Shown: positions 45,558-54,019 of the stretch, in pieces
How positions within the stretch are numbered: the first letter of the stretch is position 1
How the letters are laid out: every line of letters starts with the position of its first letter
Assembly (NCBI RefSeq): GCF_900753045.1
Contig: NZ_CAADXO010000043.1
Location: 1-64,000 of the forward strand
DNA from: an uncultured Phascolarctobacterium sp.
GTDB taxonomy: Bacteria; Bacillota; Negativicutes; Acidaminococcales; Acidaminococcaceae
Direction of reading: 5' to 3'
DNA: 64,000 bases
Position numbers and translations under genes: made by a program
The notes under the pieces: generated by a model
What the model saw: the letters and a program-made list of their open reading frames with translations, nothing else
What the model was told of the DNA's origin: nothing
Databases searched by the model: none

Positions 45558-47933
45558 ATGGAGAAAGAAAAAGCATTCCTGCTGTGGTTTGACCAGCTGG
45601 AGAGAAAAGACGTAGCAATCGCCGGTGGTAAGTCTTCTTCCTTAGGCGAGCTTACTTCTCATGTTGACGTACCTGTACCGTATGGCTTCGCAACTACTGC
45701 CTGCGCTTACAGATACTTCTTTGAAAAGACCGGTCTGTACGAAAAGATCAAAGCTTTAATTGCCGGTCTGGACGTAGACAACAGCGCTCAGCTGCGCGAG
45801 GTTTGCGCTAAGGTCCGCCAGGCAATTATGGACGAAGAAATGCCGCAGGATCTGCAGGATCTGATTGCCCAAGCTTACAAAGAGCTGGGTGAAAAGGTTG
45901 GCCAGGCTGATCCGTTCGTTGCTGTTCGCAGCAGCGCTACCGCAGAGGATTTGCCGGATGCAAGCTTTGCAGGCCAGCAGGACACCTATTTGAACGTAAA
46001 GGGTGCAGAAACCATCGTTGCTAAGGTTAAGGAATGCTATGCTTCCTGCTTTACCGACCGTGCGGTTTACTACCGCGAAAAACAAGGCTTTGATCATCTG
46101 GATGTAGCACTGAGCGCTGCAGTACAGATGATGGTATTCTCCAAGGCTGCAGGCGTTATGTTCACTGTAAACGTTGCTACCGGCGACGACAAGAACATCC
46201 TCATCGAAGGCGCATGGGGCTTGGGCGAATATGTTGTTCAAGGCACCGTAACTCCGGATAACTATACTGTAAATAAATCTACCTGCGAGATTGTTGAAAA
46301 GAACGTTAACGCGCAGGACATTAAGCTGATTCGCAAGGCTGACGGCGACTGCGAAGAGGTTGTTGTGCCGCTGGATGAGCAAAACGAGCAGAAGCTGACT
46401 GATGAGCAAATCAAACAATTGGCTGAATGCGCTAAGAAAATTGAAGCACACTATGGCTGCTACATGGACATGGAATGGGGCGTTGACGAGCGCGATAACA
46501 AGGTTTACATCCTGCAAGCCCGTCCTGAAACCGTATGGAGCCGTCGTAACAAAGAAAATGGTGCACCGAAAGAGGAGAAGAAAGTGACTACTGATCGCAA
46601 AGTTATCGTTAAAGGCTTGCCTGCCAGCCCTGGTAATGTAGCAGGCCGCGTACATGTAATTTTGGATCCGTCCCATATCGACGAGTTCAAGGAAGGCGAA
46701 ATTCTCGTAACCGAAATGACCGCTCCTGACTGGGTACCGGCTATGAAGAAAGCGAAAGCAATCGTAACCGATAGCGGCGGAATGACCTGCCATGCTTCTA
46801 TCGTATCCCGCGAGCTGGGCATTCCCTGTATCGTAGGTACCAAGAGCCGTGGCGAAGCTGCTACCACCACCATTCCTGATGGCATTGACGTAACCATTGA
46901 TGCTACTCATGGTGTTGTATACGAAGGCATCATCGAAGAGCCGAAGGCTGAACAGCCGGCACAACAAGTAGTTGCTGCTGCTGAATACTTCCCGCCGACC
47001 GGCACTAAGATTTATATGAACCTGGGCGATCCTGAGCTGGCTGAAAAATATGCTACTCTGCCTTGCGACGGTATCGGCTTGATGCGCGAAGAGTTCATCT
47101 GGACCACCTATATCCATGAACATCCGCTGTATCTGATCAAAATCGGTCAACCGGAAAAGGTTGTAGACCAACTGGCTGAAGGCATCCGCCAAGTTTGCCA
47201 GGCTATGGCTCCGAGACCGGTAACCATGCGCTTCTCCGACTTCAAGTCCAGCGAATACCGCGACCTGAAGGGCGGCGACGAATTCGAGCCGAACGAGCCT
47301 TCCGCTCTGCTGGGCTGGCGCGGTGCTTCCCGTTACTATGATCCTAAATATATCGAAGCATTCAAGCTCGAATGCATGGCTGTTCGCAAAGTTCGCGAAG
47401 AGTTCGGCCTGAAGAACCTGAACGTTATGATTCCGTTCTGCCGTAACGTAGAGGAATGCGAAAAGGTTACCAAGATCATGGCTGACTGCGGTCTGTCCCG
47501 TGGTAAGGACTTCAAGGTTTGGCTGATGGCTGAGATTCCGTCCAACATCATCCTGGCTGACCAGTTCAACAAGTTTGTTGACGGCTATTCCATCGGTTCC
47601 AACGACCTGACCATGCTGGTTCTGGGCTGCGACCGTGATAACGATACTGTTTCCCATATCTATGACGAACGTAACCTGGCTGTACGCCGTGCAATCCGTC
47701 ACCTAATCGAGGTTGCTCATAAGGATGGCAAGACCGTTTCTATCTGCGGTCAGGCTCCGAGCGTATATCCTGAGTTCTGCGAGTTCCTCATTAAGAGCGG
47801 TATCGACAGCATGTCCGTTAACCCGGATACTGTTAAGTTCACCAAGAAGCTGGCTGCTCAAATCGAGCAACGCATCATGATGGATGCTCTGACCGGCAAA
47901 GGCCGTCAAGAGGTTGAGGACCTGAACTGGTAA
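45558..47933 (+). CDS. ppsA: Phosphoenolpyruvate synthase
   Basis: Makes PEP from pyruvate and ATP (gluconeogenic direction). Domain order: ATP-grasp pyruvate/PEP-binding domain (about 10-335; GGKSSSLGE, VRSSATAEDLPDASFAGQQ, VMFTVN), swivelling phosphohistidine domain (SGGMTCHASIVSRELG, catalytic His), and C-terminal TIM barrel (GLMREEFIW, EIPSNI, GSNDLTMLVLG, CGQAPSVYP). 791 aa, the usual length. AAAAGGAGC ribosome site. The shared operator with malic enzyme suggests common control of the pyruvate node. Confidence 0.96.
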   Translation: MEKEKAFLLWFDQLERKDVAIAGGKSSSLGELTSHVDVPVPYGFATTACAYRYFFEKTGLYEKIKALIAGLDVDNSAQLREVCAKVRQAIMDEEMPQDLQDLIAQAYKELGEKVGQADPFVAVRSSATAEDLPDASFAGQQDTYLNVKGAETIVAKVKECYASCFTDRAVYYREKQGFDHLDVALSAAVQMMVFSKAAGVMFTVNVATGDDKNILIEGAWGLGEYVVQGTVTPDNYTVNKSTCEIVEKNVNAQDIKLIRKADGDCEEVVVPLDEQNEQKLTDEQIKQLAECAKKIEAHYGCYMDMEWGVDERDNKVYILQARPETVWSRRNKENGAPKEEKKVTTDRKVIVKGLPASPGNVAGRVHVILDPSHIDEFKEGEILVTEMTAPDWVPAMKKAKAIVTDSGGMTCHASIVSRELGIPCIVGTKSRGEAATTTIPDGIDVTIDATHGVVYEGIIEEPKAEQPAQQVVAAAEYFPPTGTKIYMNLGDPELAEKYATLPCDGIGLMREEFIWTTYIHEHPLYLIKIGQPEKVVDQLAEGIRQVCQAMAPRPVTMRFSDFKSSEYRDLKGGDEFEPNEPSALLGWRGASRYYDPKYIEAFKLECMAVRKVREEFGLKNLNVMIPFCRNVEECEKVTKIMADCGLSRGKDFKVWLMAEIPSNIILADQFNKFVDGYSIGSNDLTMLVLGCDRDNDTVSHIYDERNLAVRRAIRHLIEVAHKDGKTVSICGQAPSVYPEFCEFLIKSGIDSMSVNPDTVKFTKKLAAQIEQRIMMDALTGKGRQEVEDLNW

Positions 47934-48019
47934 GAGGCAATTAAAGACTTTCAGCTCTTTGGCTAAGCGCATTGGCTTTATCTGGAAGCAGAAAAAGTAA
48001 ATATGCAGTAAAGAGTTTT

Positions 48020-48069
48020 AGGACTCCTGTGTTGTAGTAATGCAATGCAGGGGTCCTATTTGCTTTTTT
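48020..48069 (+). terminator. Terminator after ppsA
   Basis: AGGACTCCTG (48020-48029) pairs with CAGGGGTCCT (48048-48057; one G-T wobble), then ATTTGCTTTTTT. Confidence 0.75.
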
Positions 48070-48093
48070 CTGGAAAAATTTAAGGAGGTAATC

Positions 48094-48543
48094 ATGTTTT
48101 CGGTTATTTTTGTTCTTGGATTGCTTTATCACACCTATACCGATTTAAAATCTATGTTACTGTATGACAAGGTAACGTTAATTTTAGCGGCAGTTGGCTT
48201 AGTACGCGCGTGGTATGAGAGGCAGCTTTTTGATGCTGCTTACGGCGCTGGAATTATGTTGGCAATAATGTTGGTGCTGTATTTTGCCAGCCGCGGAGGT
48301 ATGGGCGAGGGTGATGTCAAGTTAGCGCCGGCGTTGGGTATCTGGCTTGGCTTAGAGCAGGGACTGTTATGTTTGCTGTTGGCCTTTGTAAGCGGTGGCG
48401 TTGTGGGAGCATTACTGTTGCTGTGCAGGCGTGGGAAGCTGAAACAGGCGATTCCCTTCGGACCGTTTTTGTGCGCGGCGGCAGTCACTGCATATTTTTG
48501 GGGTAGAGAAATTATTACATGGTATTGGAGGATGTTCTTATGA
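48094..48543 (+). CDS. Prepilin peptidase (A24 family), short form
   Basis: Membrane aspartic protease that cleaves type IV prepilin-like leaders. The two catalytic aspartates are in YHTYTDLKS (about 17) and GMGEGDVKL. About 149 aa with five to six membrane segments; it lacks the N-terminal Cys-rich methylase domain of PilD. The ATG at 48094 follows AAGGAGG; the frame upstream overlaps the ppsA terminator. It overlaps the following pilus-assembly gene by 4 nt, indicating one operon. Confidence 0.85.
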   Translation: MFSVIFVLGLLYHTYTDLKSMLLYDKVTLILAAVGLVRAWYERQLFDAAYGAGIMLAIMLVLYFASRGGMGEGDVKLAPALGIWLGLEQGLLCLLLAFVSGGVVGALLLLCRRGKLKQAIPFGPFLCAAAVTAYFWGREIITWYWRMFL

Positions 48544-49655
48544 TAAAGCATGATAAAAGTATTAGCGTTGAGGAGCTGTTTGAGCCTGTATTGTGCGCTT
48601 TGCGTTGCCGTTGGCACCGTAAGCAGGCGCTTTTGCTGCTCTCGCTGCAAACGGGGCAGGTGGCATATTGGAAGAATGGTGAGCATAGCTGGCAGGAGCA
48701 GTTGGATGAAGAGTGCCTGACAAATAAGCAAAGACTTGCCGATACTTTACGTGAAATGCTTTTGAAGCGTGAGGTGGAAGAAGGTGCGTTGGTTTTACTG
48801 CTGCCTGCAGCTGCAATGATGTATTCTGAACAGATGGTGTTGCCTTCAATGCGGCGGCGTGAACTGCAGGCTGCCTTAAAATGGGAAGTACAGCAGAGTG
48901 TTCCTTGGCCTGAAGAGGGCTATACTTATAGCTTTGAGGCAACAGAATTTAGTGAAGCTGGAGAACAACAATGTCGGGTAACTTTTACGGCTTTACAGGA
49001 TACATCACGTGCTGAGCTGGAGCAGCTGTGCAGCAGCCTGCTTTTAAAGCTGCAGGGTATTTTATTGGCAGATATGACGCTTGATGAAGCTGCAGAGAAG
49101 TGGTCTACCGGTAAGCCGCTGCCGACTGTATATAGACAGAAGCAAAAGTATTTGCATGGTGCAGCGGCCGCTTTTGGACGCTGGCTGCCTAAGGTCAGTG
49201 GCGCTGCCTTGGCTTTGGCACTGTTAGCTTATGGCGGGGCCTGGGGAGGTTGTTATCTGGCGCAACGCGATTTGCAGAAGGTGGAGCAGCGATTAGCGCA
49301 GTATGCGGAGTGGGAGCAGCGTATGCAGGAAAGCAAGGCTGTTGAGCGCAACTGTCAGCGTTTGGAAAAACTGTTGGCTGCAGCGTCTAAACCATCGAAA
49401 GAGGCCGGTGGTGAGCTGGAACGTATTTGCCGCCAAATGTTACCAGGCTGTTGGCTGACACTATTGGAATATAACGGCAACCAAAAGCCTTTAGTGCTGC
49501 AGGGTCAGGCTGTTGATAATTTGGCTTTAGAAAGCTTTGTGGAGCAGCTGCAAAAATGCGGAAATTACAGCAGAGTAGAGTTACTGCAATCACAGCAGCA
49601 GGATAACGTTCTTACATATAAGCTGCAGCTGCAGATTAAGGAGGGCAAGCAATGA
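48540..49655 (+). CDS. PilM/PilN-like (GspL-like) assembly platform protein
   Basis: About 371 aa with three parts. A cytoplasmic N-terminal region resembles PilM: LPSMRRRELQAALKWEVQQSVPWPEEGYTY is the typical 'LPxxxxxEL..A...E....P' stretch. There is one membrane span (about 222-245, ALALALLAYGGAWGGCYLA), then a PilN-like periplasmic part with coiled coil and ferredoxin-like end. This is the GspL layout: PilM and PilN fused. ATG at 48540 after GGAGG; 4-nt overlaps with both neighbours. Confidence 0.72.
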   Translation: MIKHDKSISVEELFEPVLCALRCRWHRKQALLLLSLQTGQVAYWKNGEHSWQEQLDEECLTNKQRLADTLREMLLKREVEEGALVLLLPAAAMMYSEQMVLPSMRRRELQAALKWEVQQSVPWPEEGYTYSFEATEFSEAGEQQCRVTFTALQDTSRAELEQLCSSLLLKLQGILLADMTLDEAAEKWSTGKPLPTVYRQKQKYLHGAAAAFGRWLPKVSGAALALALLAYGGAWGGCYLAQRDLQKVEQRLAQYAEWEQRMQESKAVERNCQRLEKLLAAASKPSKEAGGELERICRQMLPGCWLTLLEYNGNQKPLVLQGQAVDNLALESFVEQLQKCGNYSRVELLQSQQQDNVLTYKLQLQIKEGKQ

Positions 49656-50179
49656 AAGCAGGAGAAAAAACAATTAATCTGCTTGCCTGCATAGCTTTTG
49701 TATTGGCTGCAAGCTTAGGAATGCAGGCCTGGGAGCTTTCGAAAGAACGGCAACTGGCGGTAGAACAGACACAGAAGCTGCAGGGGCAACTGACACAGCA
49801 GCTTCACTTTGCCAATGAACATAATGATTATAAGACATATAAAGTCAAGCTGTTGGATAAGCAAAAGAAATTGGAGGAGCAGGCAGAGCAGAATCTGAGC
49901 TTGAATCATAGGCTGCAGCGTTTGCAAAAGCAAGCACAGACGCAAAGTATTTTGCTAAGTAGCATGCAGCTGGAGGGCAAGCCTATGCCTTTGCAGCAGG
50001 GCTTGCAGCTGCAGACAGTGAAAATAAGTGCTGTTGGCAATTTTTATTCCCTGCTGCGTTGGCTGCGGCAGGCAGAACGCGACGGTTGCAAGGTTAAAGA
50101 GCTGCGCTTACAAAGCGACATGCAGGCAAAAGAAATGCTGAAGATGGATATCTCACTGGAATTTCATACCGGAAACTAA
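49652..50179 (+). CDS. PilO-like assembly protein
   Basis: 175 aa: a short cytoplasmic start, one membrane helix (about 8-27), a Gln/Lys/Leu-rich coiled coil (about 30-100), and a small alpha/beta domain, matching PilO/GspM architecture. Sequence similarity is low, so the call rests on architecture and on the neighbouring PilM/PilN-like and prepilin peptidase genes. No pilin, ATPase, PilC or secretin gene is near. Confidence 0.6.
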   Translation: MKAGEKTINLLACIAFVLAASLGMQAWELSKERQLAVEQTQKLQGQLTQQLHFANEHNDYKTYKVKLLDKQKKLEEQAEQNLSLNHRLQRLQKQAQTQSILLSSMQLEGKPMPLQQGLQLQTVKISAVGNFYSLLRWLRQAERDGCKVKELRLQSDMQAKEMLKMDISLEFHTGN

Positions 50180-50188
50180 TTCACCCAA

Positions 50189-50290
50189 TTAGCCTACGCT
50201 AATTTTAACTTGACAAAACCCCCATCTTATAAGATAATGTCATAGTAAAGTTAGACTAGGCTAATTAATTTTTAAAGATAGCACTAGCTA
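50189..50290 (+). promoter_or_regulatory. Promoter of the iron-type ABC operon with three palindromic boxes
   Basis: TTGACA (50210-50215), 17 nt, GATAAT (50233-50238). Box 1 TTAGCCTACGCTAA (50189-50202) lies upstream of -35. Box 2 TTAGACTAGGCTAA (50251-50264), nearly the inverse of box 1, lies at or after the start site. A weaker box 3, TAGCACTAGCTA (50279-50290), precedes the ribosome site. The TTAGCCT/AGGCTAA half-sites resemble DtxR/IdeR-type iron-repressor operators. Confidence 0.65.
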
Positions 50291-50311
50291 ATATCGTAAA
50301 GGGAGTTGCGT

Positions 50312-51262
50312 ATGAAAAAATATATCTTACTCGTATTTGTCGTAATCATAGCCCTGGCAGGCTACTTCCTGCTGGCAAAAGGCCAGCACAAGCTCGCAAG
50401 CAACGCCGCCGTAACTGTAACCGACAGCACCGGCGCCAAGGTACACATCCCAGCGGAGCCCAAAAGAATCGTCTTTCTCAACGCCTCCAACCTGGAAATC
50501 TTCACCTCCATCGGTGGCAAAGCCGTCGGCAGACCTACCAGCACCTCATATCCCGACGACATCAAGGAAAGCATTAAGGACATCCCCGAGGTAGGCATGA
50601 TCCACGCGCCCAATCTGGAAAAAATCATGAGCCTGAAGCCTGACCTGGTTGTAGGCACCAACGTACCCTTCCACGTAATGCTGCGCAAGCCATTGGAAAT
50701 GGCCGGCGTGCCGCTTTACCTGAACATGATAAACTCCTATGAGGACGTGCTGAAAAGCATAGACGACTTCGGCCGCTTTGCCGGCAGAGAAAAGGAAGCT
50801 GCCGCCAAGCGTGCGCAGATAGAAAAGGAATATGCCGCGCTGACGCAGGACGTGCCGAAGGGCAAGGGACAGAAGGTGCTGATCATCTTCGGATCGCCGG
50901 ACAGCTTCAACATGTCCACCAAAAAGAGCTTCGGCGGTGATCTGGCAGAGCGCCTTGGTGCCGTAAACATTGCGGACAAGGCCGAAAACGTGAAGGACAG
51001 CAGCTACATCCCGCTGAGCATGGAATTTGTAGCCAAGGAAAACCCCGATATCGTGATGCTGATTACCATGGGCGGCAGCAAGGAAATTCTGGAAAAGCTG
51101 CGCGCCAATATGCGTGACAACGCCATCTGGCATGACGTAAACGCCGTGAAGAATAACCGTGTGTACCAGCTGCCGCCGAGCCTGTTTACCGTTAACCCCG
51201 GCACGCACACCATCGACGCAATGAAGATTATGAAAGAATATATCTATGGAGAGGCCAAGTAA
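50312..51262 (+). CDS. Periplasmic substrate-binding protein of an iron/haem/cobalamin-type ABC importer
   Basis: 316 aa, cluster with FecB/BtuF/HmuT-type binding proteins. An N-terminal hydrophobic segment (about 5-20) acts as signal or anchor; no lipobox is evident. The domain begins VTVTDSTGAKVHIPAEPKRIV, the usual start of the fold, followed by NLEKIMSLKPDLVVGTNV and a C-terminal lobe with FGGDLAERLGAVNIAD. Start at ATG 50312 (GGGAG upstream). The stop overlaps the permease start (TAATG). Ligand not determinable from sequence; the adjacent ChaN and TonB genes favour an iron compound. Confidence 0.88.
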   Translation: MKKYILLVFVVIIALAGYFLLAKGQHKLASNAAVTVTDSTGAKVHIPAEPKRIVFLNASNLEIFTSIGGKAVGRPTSTSYPDDIKESIKDIPEVGMIHAPNLEKIMSLKPDLVVGTNVPFHVMLRKPLEMAGVPLYLNMINSYEDVLKSIDDFGRFAGREKEAAAKRAQIEKEYAALTQDVPKGKGQKVLIIFGSPDSFNMSTKKSFGGDLAERLGAVNIADKAENVKDSSYIPLSMEFVAKENPDIVMLITMGGSKEILEKLRANMRDNAIWHDVNAVKNNRVYQLPPSLFTVNPGTHTIDAMKIMKEYIYGEAK

Positions 51263-52260
51263 TGAGTAATGATGCCAAAACAAAAGAAAAAATGCGTATA
51301 GCGGTCTTTTGCGGCCTGTGCATCCTGCTCGTCGCAGGCATCTTCGTGAGCATCGGCAGCGGTACAGTGAGCCTTTCCGTGAGCGAAACATGGGCGGCAC
51401 TGCTGGGCGAGGCAGATGCGGACACCGACCGCATTGTGAACCTCATCCGCCTGCCCCGCACGATTGTGACCGTGCTGGTGGGTGCCAACCTCGCTTTGGC
51501 AGGCTGCAACCTGCAGGGCGTGCTGCACAACCCGCTGGCAGACCCCGGTATCATCGGCGTGAGTGCCGGTGCGGGACTTTTTGCGATGGTGATAATGCTG
51601 CTTTTTCCGGAACAATCTGCTATGGTGCCGCTGGCAGCCTTCGTCGGCGCCGTGCTTTCCACAGGCATCGTCTTTTTCCTGGCGTGGGAAAAGGGCATCA
51701 ACCCGCTGCGCATGATTCTGGCGGGCGTGGCGGTTGCCACCTTCTTCGGCGGCGGAATGGCGGCGCTGAACGTGTTTTACAGCGACAGAATACAGGGAAC
51801 TGTGATGTGGATGGCCGGCGGCTTTCAGGGACGCAGCTGGGGGCATGTGGAGATGCTTTTGCCTTATAGCGCGATAGGCATTATCGGCACGATTTTGTGT
51901 GCGCGTTCCCTAAATGCGTTGCAGTTGGGTGATGAGCTGGCCAAAAGCTTGGGTGTGCGCGTCATGCGTATGCGCACAATTTTAATCTTTCTTTCCGCGC
52001 TGCTGGCGGCGGTTTCCGTAAGCGTGGCAGGCATGCTGGGCTTTGTGGGCCTCATCGTGCCGCACATCATGCGCCTGTTAATCGGCAGCGACCACGAATA
52101 CCTGCTGCCCTGTGCGGCGATTGCCGGCGGTGCGGTGGTAACTCTGGCTGATACGGCGGCAAGAACGCTTTTCAGTCCGCTGGAAATCCCCGTGGGCATT
52201 TTCATGTCCTTCATCGGCGGTCCGTTCTTCTTGTATCTGCTGAAACGGAGGATGCGTTAA
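51262..52260 (+). CDS. FecCD-family ABC permease
   Basis: 332-aa inner-membrane permease with about 10 helices. Family motifs: RLPRTIVTVLVGANLALAGCNLQGVLHNPLADPGIIGVSAGAGL at 55-105 and the C-terminal GFVGLIVPHIMRLLIGSDHEYLLPCAA. It would homodimerise, as in BtuC and FhuB-like systems. Coupled to its neighbours on both sides. Confidence 0.94.
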   Translation: MSNDAKTKEKMRIAVFCGLCILLVAGIFVSIGSGTVSLSVSETWAALLGEADADTDRIVNLIRLPRTIVTVLVGANLALAGCNLQGVLHNPLADPGIIGVSAGAGLFAMVIMLLFPEQSAMVPLAAFVGAVLSTGIVFFLAWEKGINPLRMILAGVAVATFFGGGMAALNVFYSDRIQGTVMWMAGGFQGRSWGHVEMLLPYSAIGIIGTILCARSLNALQLGDELAKSLGVRVMRMRTILIFLSALLAAVSVSVAGMLGFVGLIVPHIMRLLIGSDHEYLLPCAAIAGGAVVTLADTAARTLFSPLEIPVGIFMSFIGGPFFLYLLKRRMR

Positions 52261-52263
52261 GCT

Positions 52264-53067
52264 ATGAATATCCCGACATTACATACACAAAAAATTACTC
52301 TGCGCTACGGCGAGCACACGATAATCAGGGACCTGACGCTGGATATTTCCCGGCCGGAGATTGTGACGATTATCGGGCCGAATGGCAGCGGTAAATCGAC
52401 GCTGCTGAAGGCGCTCTGCCGCCTGCTGGAGCCTGCGAGCGGTGCGGTTTATCTCGACAGCAAGGACATCAACAAAATGTCGACCGAGGAAGTGGCGCGC
52501 ACGCTGGCGGTGATGGCGCAGAGTGCGAACGCTCCCGGCGGCACGACGGTGGAGGAGCTGGTGTGCTACGGACGTTTGCCCTACCGCAAGTTTTTCGACG
52601 GCCTCAATCAGGAGGACCGCCTGGCGATTGAAGAAGCGCTGGAGTTTACTGAGCTGGGACCGCTGCGTACCCGCCTTGTGCACACACTGAGCGGTGGCGA
52701 ACGTCAACGCGCGTGGTTAGCGATGGCGCTGGCGCAGAAGCCGAAGATTCTGCTGCTCGATGAGCCTACAACCTATCTTGATGTGCATCATCAGCTGGAG
52801 CTGATGGAGCTTGTTGTGCGCCTGCACAACGAAATGGGCCTGACGGTTATCATGGTGCTGCATGATCTGAACCATGCGGCGCGCTACAGTGAGCGCCTGA
52901 TTGCGCTGAAAAAGGGCACGATCATGGCAGACGGGCCTACGGACGAGGTGTTCACGCAGTCCGTGATTGAAGAGCTTTACGATGTGAAGGCTGTGATAAT
53001 GCGTGTCGAGGCCAACGGGACGCAGTACCCTGTGTGCTTTCCGTATAGTGTAGAGGAGCATGATTAA
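52264..53067 (+). CDS. ATP-binding subunit of the iron-type ABC importer
   Basis: 267 aa. Walker A GPNGSGKST (about 38-46), Q-loop region VMAQSANAP, signature LSGGERQRAW, Walker B LLLDEPTTYLD and switch His in VLHDLNHAARY. FepC/FecE/BtuD-like. It follows the permease by 3 nt and ends just before the ChaN-like start, with the ribosome site of the latter inside its 3' end. Confidence 0.95.
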   Translation: MNIPTLHTQKITLRYGEHTIIRDLTLDISRPEIVTIIGPNGSGKSTLLKALCRLLEPASGAVYLDSKDINKMSTEEVARTLAVMAQSANAPGGTTVEELVCYGRLPYRKFFDGLNQEDRLAIEEALEFTELGPLRTRLVHTLSGGERQRAWLAMALAQKPKILLLDEPTTYLDVHHQLELMELVVRLHNEMGLTVIMVLHDLNHAARYSERLIALKKGTIMADGPTDEVFTQSVIEELYDVKAVIMRVEANGTQYPVCFPYSVEEHD

Positions 53068-53068
53068 G

Positions 53069-53926
53069 ATGAACAAATTCATAAAAACAATCGCTCTTGG
53101 CGCAGCGATGCTGTGCCTGGGCGCAGGTGCCGCAAATGCGGCGCAGTTCGGCGATGCAGGCAGCGGCAAGGATTTGAACGCTGCGCAGCTGGCGCAAAGG
53201 CTGCAAAAATATGATGTTATTTTCTTTGGTGAATTTCACGATCAGGGAGAAATCCACCAATCTGAAATAGACCTGCTGCAGGCTATGCATAAATTAAAGG
53301 GTGCCAAGCTGGCGCTGTCTATGGAAATGTTTGAGGCAGATAATCAGGATAAGCTGGATAAATTTCTGGCAGGTACTTTGAGCGAGGAAGATTTCCTGGC
53401 TACCGCCCGCCCCTGGCCTAACTACCGCACGGATTATGCTCCGCTGGTAAATTTTGCCAAAGAAAAGAAAATGCCCGTTATTGCCGCTAACGTACCGCGC
53501 TTTTTGGCGGCACACGTAGCGAAAAACAACGCTTCGACGGAGGGCGTGGAGGCGCAGTATCAGCAATGGCTGCCCAAGTATACCTATGCTCCCGATGGCG
53601 CGTATAAGGATAAATTTTATGCGCAGATGAGTTCCCCGGCAGCTCCGATGAAGATGCCACCAGCGCGTTTAGCAGCAGTTTATGCGGCGCAATGCCTGAA
53701 GGATGACAAGATGGCCGAGAGCATTGCAGCGTTTGCCGACGCACATCCGGATATGCAGATTTTGCATATCAACGGCTGCTTCCATTCCGACGCGCATCTG
53801 GGTACAACACAGAAGATGGAAGCCTTGCGTCCGAAATTAAAGGTGGCTGTTATCACACCGCTGGAGCGCAAACAAAAGGGCGAAAAGCCTGCTGGTGATT
53901 TTGTCGTATGGTTCGACAGAAAATAA
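53069..53926 (+). CDS. ChaN-family (haem-binding-type, DUF399) exported protein
   Basis: About 285 aa. A signal peptide (KTIALGAAMLCLGAGAANA, cleavage about 22; no lipobox, unlike many ChaN lipoproteins) precedes the ChaN/TIKI-like domain. That domain starts FFGEFHDQGEIHQSEIDLL with the family Glu-x-His cluster, and includes LALSMEMFEADNQ and HINGCFHSDAHLGT. Campylobacter ChaN binds two haem groups; that is family knowledge, not shown here. GAGGAG is best spaced for ATG 53069 (53060 is too close). Placed between the importer and the TonB receptor. Confidence 0.85.
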   Translation: MNKFIKTIALGAAMLCLGAGAANAAQFGDAGSGKDLNAAQLAQRLQKYDVIFFGEFHDQGEIHQSEIDLLQAMHKLKGAKLALSMEMFEADNQDKLDKFLAGTLSEEDFLATARPWPNYRTDYAPLVNFAKEKKMPVIAANVPRFLAAHVAKNNASTEGVEAQYQQWLPKYTYAPDGAYKDKFYAQMSSPAAPMKMPPARLAAVYAAQCLKDDKMAESIAAFADAHPDMQILHINGCFHSDAHLGTTQKMEALRPKLKVAVITPLERKQKGEKPAGDFVVWFDRK

Positions 53927-54019
53927 TTTCTTCCAATATTTTTTTACCCGTGGGTTAGCGGTTGCTGACTTTGCGGGTGTGAAATATACCATAAAATGAA
54001 TAGAAAAAAGAGGTGCATT

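Noticed and set aside
45756..47702. 648-codon frame antisense to ppsA
   Set aside because: It lies entirely inside the PEP synthase gene, which has all catalytic motifs. The long open antisense frame follows from codon bias.
53060..53068. Earlier ATG of the ChaN-family gene at 53060
   Set aside because: The GAGGAG site is only 1-2 nt from this codon, whereas ATG 53069 has proper spacing and starts directly with the signal peptide.
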